Below, piece after piece: positions 6,241-9,255 of a stretch of DNA of 9,255 nucleotides. The notes below the pieces were generated by a model that saw nothing but the letters and a program-made list of their open reading frames with translations, made no database searches and had not been told where the DNA came from. How positions within the stretch are numbered: position 1 is the stretch's first letter; each line of letters opens with the position of its first letter. A program made the position numbers and the translations under genes. Origin of the DNA: Sulfurimonas sp. (GTDB taxonomy: Bacteria; Campylobacterota; Campylobacteria; Campylobacterales; Sulfurimonadaceae); assembly GCA_021161305.1 (NCBI GenBank), contig JAGHAW010000180.1, forward strand, positions 1 through 9,255, given 5' to 3'.

Positions 6241-6807
6241 CTATTGTGCCAAAAGTGCTTTGATTAGAAGCATATCTTTGTAGGCTTCTTTTTTGGCTGA
6301 TGGATTACGCAGAAGATAACTAGGATGAAAAGAGGGAATTAGTTTTATACCATCCAAATCAAAGATTCTACCCCGTGCCTTTGAAATACCCATGGTCAAA
6401 CCACTCATATAGTGAAAACTTACAGCACCGAGAGAGAGAATGATTTCAGGTTTTATTATCTCAATCTGCTTATGTAAAAAAGGTCTGCAATTTATCATCT
6501 CATCACTATTTGGATTTCTGTTATTTGGAGGTCTGCACTTAATCACATTGGTAATATAGACACTTGAACGCTTAATCTCTATGACATTCTCTATCATCTT
6601 GGTTAAAAGCTCACCACTTCTTCCGATAAAAGGAATCCCCTGCTCATCCTCTTTAGCTCCAGGTGCTTCAGCAATAATCATCAATCTGGCGTCACTTGAA
6701 CCTGCCCCAAAAACAACATGCTGTCTACTTTTTGAAATCTCACAAAGATGACATTGTTCAATATCCTTTTGCAATATCTCTAAATCTGAAGAAAAATCCA
6801 ACCCCAT
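6241..6807 (-). CDS. Family 4 uracil-DNA glycosylase, iron-sulfur type
   Basis: This enzyme family removes uracil from DNA and starts base excision repair. The 188-residue protein carries four cysteines at 19, 22, 91 and 107 (CHLC, KCRPP and NCRP), spaced as the [4Fe-4S] ligands of family 4 enzymes. Further marks are AEAPGAKEDEQGIPFIGRSG at 46-65, NVIKCRPPNNRNP at 87-99 and the uracil-site motif SFHPSYLLR at 159-167 (H161). I chose ATG 6807 because AAAGG lies 9 nt upstream. A GTG at 6831 would add eight residues (MYFKRLLK) with a poorly placed ribosome binding site and would nearly touch a possible -10 box. It is the first gene of the unit with rnz and stands at the edge of a mobile-element graveyard. 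Confidence 0.93.
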   Translation of the reverse strand: MGLDFSSDLEILQKDIEQCHLCEISKSRQHVVFGAGSSDARLMIIAEAPGAKEDEQGIPFIGRSGELLTKMIENVIEIKRSSVYITNVIKCRPPNNRNPNSDEMINCRPFLHKQIEIIKPEIILSLGAVSFHYMSGLTMGISKARGRIFDLDGIKLIPSFHPSYLLRNPSAKKEAYKDMLLIKALLAQ

Positions 6808-6837
6808 CTTTAGCAACCTTTTAAAATACACATTCCT

Positions 6838-6843
6838 ATTATG
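6838..6843 (-). promoter_or_regulatory. Possible -10 box for the uracil-DNA glycosylase - rnz unit
   Basis: CATAAT on the - strand, 30 bp before the ATG at 6807, gives a leader of about 22 nt containing AAAGG. It matches the -10 consensus in five of six positions, and no -35 is seen. Confidence 0.35.
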
Positions 6844-6866
6844 ATAACAAGTCCAGAGTTAAAGGC

Positions 6867-6952
6867 ATGTTAAAAAAAGAGATGAGATAATAAAAGAGCT
6901 CACCCCAATCCTAAAAAAACAAGTATTTAAAAGAAAAACGATAATTGCTTAA
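6867..6952 (+). pseudogene. Small frameshifted gene fragment of unknown family
   Basis: An ATG at 6867 reads only MLKKEMR, but adding one base to the run of seven A at 6872-6878 opens the frame MLKKRDEIIKELTPILKK, continuing QVFKRKTIIA to a TAA at 6950-6952. The peptide is lysine-rich and helical, like the N-terminus of a small protein; a resemblance to the start of DUF4304-type proteins (I-K-E-L-x-P-x-L-K-K) is only a hunch. It looks like a truncated remnant at the edge of the transposase debris. No intact version is in the window. Confidence 0.3.
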
Positions 6953-6978
6953 GTTTAGAAAAACTAAAGTGATTAAAA

Positions 6979-7435
6979 ATGGCAACAAGAACAAGAGAGA
7001 AATTAGCAAAAAAGCTTTCCAAAAAAAAGGTATGAGAAACAAACAGAGTCAAATCAACTTTTAAGATTGTTTTCAAAGATTACTGACTGTCGTAAACCTC
7101 AAGGTAAAAGACATAAACTAAAACACATTTTATACCTTTCAGTATTAGCTAGATTGCATATGTTGGAGTATCCGGTCACCATTGGAAAGTTGAAACGATG
7201 CATCAATATAAAGATAATGCTCTTTTAGAAGATGACCGCAATACCTACTTAAATCCATTTTTAATGGCAATAATCAGAAATATTATTCTAAATATTTTAT
7301 ACCTAAATGGTGCAAAATCTATATAGGAACAACTAATAATGAATAGATGGAATTTAGTTTTTAAAGGATTTGGGTGCTGATTACCTTTTAAGCTATAAAA
7401 AAAGAAATGATTTAGACCCCAAAATTTTACTTTAA
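6979..7435 (+). pseudogene. Degenerate ISAs1-family transposase remnant
   Basis: Three blocks of a transposase are strung together in different frames. The first begins at ATG 6979 (MATRTREKLAKKLSKK). After an A8 run at 7021-7028 that breaks the frame by one base, it continues as RYEKQTESNQLLRLF and ITDCRKPQGKRHKLKHI, the characteristic N-terminal region of ISAs1-type transposases (DPR-x-QGKRH-x-L-x-x-I-L). This frame is lost at about 7196. The second block (7198-7380), MHQYKDNALLEDDRNTYL, continues as a C-terminal-like IIRNIILNILYLNG segment interrupted by TAG at 7324. The third block (about 7352-7435), LKDLGADYLLSYKKRNDL, resembles the GADYLLALK region that in ISAs1 proteins lies ahead of the C-terminus, so block order may be scrambled. 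Most of the DDE catalytic core is missing. The element cannot move on its own, and I could not find its terminal inverted repeats. Confidence 0.75.
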
Positions 7436-7549
7436 ATCACATCTATCCATAAAATCTTTTCCTTTAATTTTATTAATCTCTTCTTTAGACATTATGATGG
7501 ATAAACAGATTTATCCAACATTGGAATCGTTACAAAAGAAATTTAATTA
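7436..7549. other. Gene-free tail of the debris region, with a perfect AT-rich hairpin
   Basis: Together with 6808-7435 this closes a stretch of about 740 bp without an intact gene. It contains an 8-bp perfect inverted repeat, TGGATAAA-CAGA-TTTATCCA, at 7498-7517, 32 bp beyond the uppP stop on the - strand. No run of T follows the hairpin on either strand, so it is not a standard intrinsic terminator, though it may stabilise the uppP mRNA end. A 21-codon frame on the - strand (MSKEEINKIKGKDF...) runs from 7492 to 7427; it is too short to call. Confidence 0.4.
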
Positions 7550-8317
7550 TTAAAATACTATTAAGAGGATAACTCCAAAAATAATCCTATAAACACCAAA
7601 AGCAACAAATGTGAACCTCTCTAAAAAGGCTAAAAATAGCTTGATTGTCAAGTATGCTACAAAAAATGAGATAACAAAACCAACCGCCAAAGTAAGAAGA
7701 TTCTCGCTGTTAAACTCATGATAGTGTTTTAGTAGGTCATAAGCAGTAACGGCACTCATAACAGGGAAAGCAAGTAAAAAACTAAACTCTGCACTTGCTT
7801 TTCTGCTTAGTCCGACCAGTAAAGCTCCAATAATGGTGGAACCAGCTCTACTTGTTCCCGGAATGAGAGCAAAAATTTGGGCAAAACCTATAACTAGAGA
7901 CTGTTTTATAGTAATTTCTTCAACATCATCGATTAAATCTGTTTCATTAGGTATAAAAAATTTCTCAACTAATAAAAATATAACACCGCCAACTATAAAC
8001 ATAATCGCTACAATCTGAATACTGAAAAGCTCTTTGATTTGATCTGAAAAAATAAATCCAACGGCACCAATGGGGATAAAAGCCAGAAAAACTTTAGTCC
8101 ATAAATCTATTTTTTTAATTGTAAATTTATCTTTGTAGTTAAATACAACAGCTAAAATAGCAGCAAATTGTATGATAACCTCATAGGCTTTTGTTACGCT
8201 GTTTTGGTCAATTCCCAAAAATTCACTAGCGACAATGAGATGCCCTGTAGATGAAATGGGTAAAAACTCGGTAAAGCCTTCAATAATGCCTAGAATAATT
8301 GAATCAAATATTGTCAT
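7550..8317 (-). CDS. uppP: Undecaprenyl-diphosphatase (bacitracin resistance protein, BacA family)
   Basis: UppP dephosphorylates undecaprenyl diphosphate to recycle the lipid carrier for peptidoglycan and other surface polymers; it is an integral inner-membrane protein. The 255-residue protein has both family signatures: EGFTEFLPISSTGH at 13-26 (acidic catalytic residues E13 and E17, then H26) and PGTSRAGST at 153-161 (R157). Around them lie several hydrophobic membrane segments, for example near 74-90, 100-117, 180-193, 207-232 and 237-255. Length is slightly below the common 265-275. A strong AAGGGGGAG ribosome binding site precedes the ATG. That site directly abuts the inverted repeat of the Y1-transposase element, leaving no room for a native promoter, so transcription probably comes from within or across the element. 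Function is secure. Confidence 0.96.
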   Translation of the reverse strand: MTIFDSIILGIIEGFTEFLPISSTGHLIVASEFLGIDQNSVTKAYEVIIQFAAILAVVFNYKDKFTIKKIDLWTKVFLAFIPIGAVGFIFSDQIKELFSIQIVAIMFIVGGVIFLLVEKFFIPNETDLIDDVEEITIKQSLVIGFAQIFALIPGTSRAGSTIIGALLVGLSRKASAEFSFLLAFPVMSAVTAYDLLKHYHEFNSENLLTLAVGFVISFFVAYLTIKLFLAFLERFTFVAFGVYRIIFGVILLIVF

Positions 8318-8328
8318 ATCTCCCCCTT

Positions 8329-8353
8329 AGGGTCAGGTGTCAAATTTCAAATT
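8329..8353 (+). repeat. Left inverted repeat of the Y1-transposase element
   Basis: Begins AGGGTCAGG and continues into two consecutive CAAATT copies. It pairs with 9146-9170 at 21 of 25 positions. On the - strand it encodes the end of the transposase (NLKFDT and the TGA stop at 8333-8335). Confidence 0.7.
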
Positions 8354-9109
8354 TTTAATATTATAAGAAACTAAAGCAGAAGTTACACCAAGATGTTTGG
8401 CAATAACAGTTTGAGAATGTCCATCCAAAAAAGCTTCTCTCATTGCAATATTTCGTTCAACTTTATTCATGTCAGTTGAAAAATATTCTTCAACTTTTTT
8501 ATTCCATTCTTGTTTAACACTATCGTCACTTTTATTAAATTTTTTCTTTTTTTCTTCTTCTAGGGCTTTAGCTTCATCTTCACTTAGAGGCTTGTTTAAA
8601 AATTCAGCCAGCTCTTTTATGCTGTATTGTTCGCCCATTAAAGAGTTTTTAGCACATGGTATAACTTCCATTTTGCTGAGCAGAGTGCCACCTAATGTGT
8701 ATGGATACTCACCTATTTCAGAGGTTATTTTTGCTTTTATAGGATTATATTCTATATATCTGATGGTTTGGTAAAGATATGTATCTTGGAGTATGAACCA
8801 TGATTTGAATCGTCCTTGCCATAAATGACCACTTCGTTTATATTTTTTGTTGAAATATATGGCGTAATTTGCATTGATTTGTCGCATAAATAAAGATAGG
8901 TTTTCTTTGGAATTTTCTACTAAAATATGATAGTGATTGTCCATCAAACAGTAGTCATGAACAATAATATCATAAAGCTTACACGCTTTACACAAGATTG
9001 CTAAAAACATTTCCTTGTCTTTCGGAGTTAAAAAAATATCAGTTCCGCTCACACCTCTGTTAACGATATGGTGGTAACCTGCAAAATCTATTCTCGGTCG
9101 TCTTGCCAT
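8333..9109 (-). CDS. REP-associated / IS200-like Y1 (HUH) tyrosine transposase
   Basis: A single-strand DNA nickase-transposase of the Y1_Tnp family. The 258-residue protein starts MARRPRIDFAGYHHIVNRGV, typical of the family, and has the HUH metal motif MDNHYHILVE at 56-65 (H59, H61). FNKKYKRSGHLWQGRFKS at 86-103 and YLYQTIRYIEYNPIKAK at 111-127 follow; the nucleophilic tyrosine must lie in the latter, most likely Y111 or Y113. A charged linker (about 175-215) leads to a C-terminal helix-turn-helix, REAFLDGHSQTVIAKHLGVT at 224-243, as in longer members of the group. A ribosome binding site AGGA lies 6 nt before the ATG. All key residues are present, so the enzyme may be active. Such genes are often single-copy domesticated enzymes acting on REP-like repeats, or small mobile elements; the flanking inverted repeats favour the latter here. 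Confidence 0.92.
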   Translation of the reverse strand: MARRPRIDFAGYHHIVNRGVSGTDIFLTPKDKEMFLAILCKACKLYDIIVHDYCLMDNHYHILVENSKENLSLFMRQINANYAIYFNKKYKRSGHLWQGRFKSWFILQDTYLYQTIRYIEYNPIKAKITSEIGEYPYTLGGTLLSKMEVIPCAKNSLMGEQYSIKELAEFLNKPLSEDEAKALEEEKKKKFNKSDDSVKQEWNKKVEEYFSTDMNKVERNIAMREAFLDGHSQTVIAKHLGVTSALVSYNIKNLKFDT

Positions 9110-9135
9110 CTTCTATCCTAATTTATTTTGATGTT

Positions 9136-9141
9136 ATTGTA
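9136..9141 (-). promoter_or_regulatory. Putative extended -10 box of the transposase gene
   Basis: TGC-TACAAT on the - strand, 26 bp before the transposase ATG, has the extended -10 form TG-n-TAxAAT. It lies just inside the right inverted repeat, so the element carries its own promoter. That promoter could also serve uppP downstream, which is 15 bp beyond the transposase stop. Confidence 0.45.
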
Positions 9142-9145
9142 GCAT

Positions 9146-9170
9146 AATTTGGAATTTGGTTCCTGACCCT
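9146..9170 (-). repeat. Right inverted repeat of the Y1-transposase element
   Basis: Read on the - strand it begins AGGGTCAGG and continues into two CAAATT copies, as in the left repeat. It adjoins the transposase -10 box, so binding of the transposase here could repress its own gene (inference). The remaining 85 bp to the window edge are AT-rich with no gene visible. Confidence 0.7.
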
Positions 9171-9255
9171 TATTTACTATTTGTTTTATTTTTTATTTTC
9201 AGATTTAAATTTTGGTTAGTTTTAATTTATCGTGGCAATAAAACATTCTTATAAG

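Larger units (their letters stand above)
8329..9170. mobile_element. 842-bp Y1-transposase (IS200-like / REP-associated) element
   Basis: The single transposase gene is enclosed by 25-bp imperfect inverted repeats, 8329-8353 and 9146-9170. They match at 21 of 25 positions and begin with a perfect 9-bp AGGGTCAGG. I see no target duplication, as expected for single-strand HUH transposition. The stop codon and last residues of the transposase lie inside one repeat. Boundaries are inferred from the repeats; similar GGGTCAGG ends near related transposase genes in other bacteria are a recollection that needs a search. The element lies immediately upstream of uppP in the same orientation. Confidence 0.65.

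Noticed and set aside
7015..7030. Programmed frameshifting at the A8 run of the transposase relic.
   Set aside because: The -1 shift typical of A-run slippery sites leads to a stop within a few codons; continuing the transposase needs +1 or -2. With the other lesions, simple decay is more likely.
746..8774. Open frames antisense to moeA, malic enzyme, uppP and the transposase (746-931, 1012-1239, 3914-4297, 7833-8018, 8469-8774), and 53-238 antisense to rnhB.
   Set aside because: They lie entirely or mostly opposite well-identified genes, have no ribosome binding sites or recognisable motifs, and look like shadow frames.
1..9255. CRISPR arrays, tRNA or rRNA genes, riboswitches.
   Set aside because: No regularly spaced repeats, cloverleaf or conserved RNA core was seen. 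In particular I found no molybdenum-cofactor riboswitch in the short leader of moaD.

Overview
The window is AT-rich, with short intergenic gaps and gene content typical of Campylobacterota (the former Epsilonproteobacteria, most like Sulfurimonas or a relative). The main pointers are a short MqnA-type protein of the futalosine menaquinone pathway, a moaD-moaE-moeA molybdenum-cofactor cluster, a compact prokaryotic malic enzyme, and promoters with a clear TATAAT -10 box but no recognisable -35 box. The assignment is inferred from protein style and base composition; no rRNA or tRNA gene is present to confirm it.

Left and central part (1-4521): rnhB (RNase HII, + strand) converges on a translationally coupled molybdopterin operon, moaD-moaE-moeA (- strand). 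A 73-bp intergenic region with two back-to-back TATAAT boxes separates moaD from a divergent mqnA-like gene, whose start codon lies so close to its box that its mRNA may be leaderless. mqnA overlaps the 3' end of a malic enzyme gene (- strand) by 21 bp. The theme is house-keeping: RNA/DNA hybrid repair, the cofactor for molybdoenzymes, menaquinone synthesis and pyruvate supply.

Middle (4522-6807): a 189-residue protein that I read as a standalone HEPN-domain protein, with an R-N-x3-H motif typical of HEPN ribonucleases, is preceded by a palindrome that may be an operator. It is followed by a tiny frameshifted reading frame that begins on the HEPN stop codon. Next comes a two-gene unit on the - strand: a family 4 (iron-sulfur) uracil-DNA glycosylase followed without a gap by RNase Z.

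Right part (6808-9255): about 740 bp without an intact gene is a graveyard of mobile-element debris. It holds a small frameshifted fragment and a shuffled, deleted and frameshifted ISAs1-family transposase. After it come uppP (undecaprenyl-diphosphatase, - strand) and, directly upstream of the uppP ribosome binding site, an 842-bp element. That element encodes a Y1/HUH (REP-associated, IS200-like) transposase bounded by 25-bp imperfect inverted repeats. It appears to sit between uppP and whatever promoter the gene originally had.

No CRISPR array, prophage module or complete new multi-gene system is visible. The best candidates for something poorly described are the HEPN locus and the structure of the Y1-transposase element.
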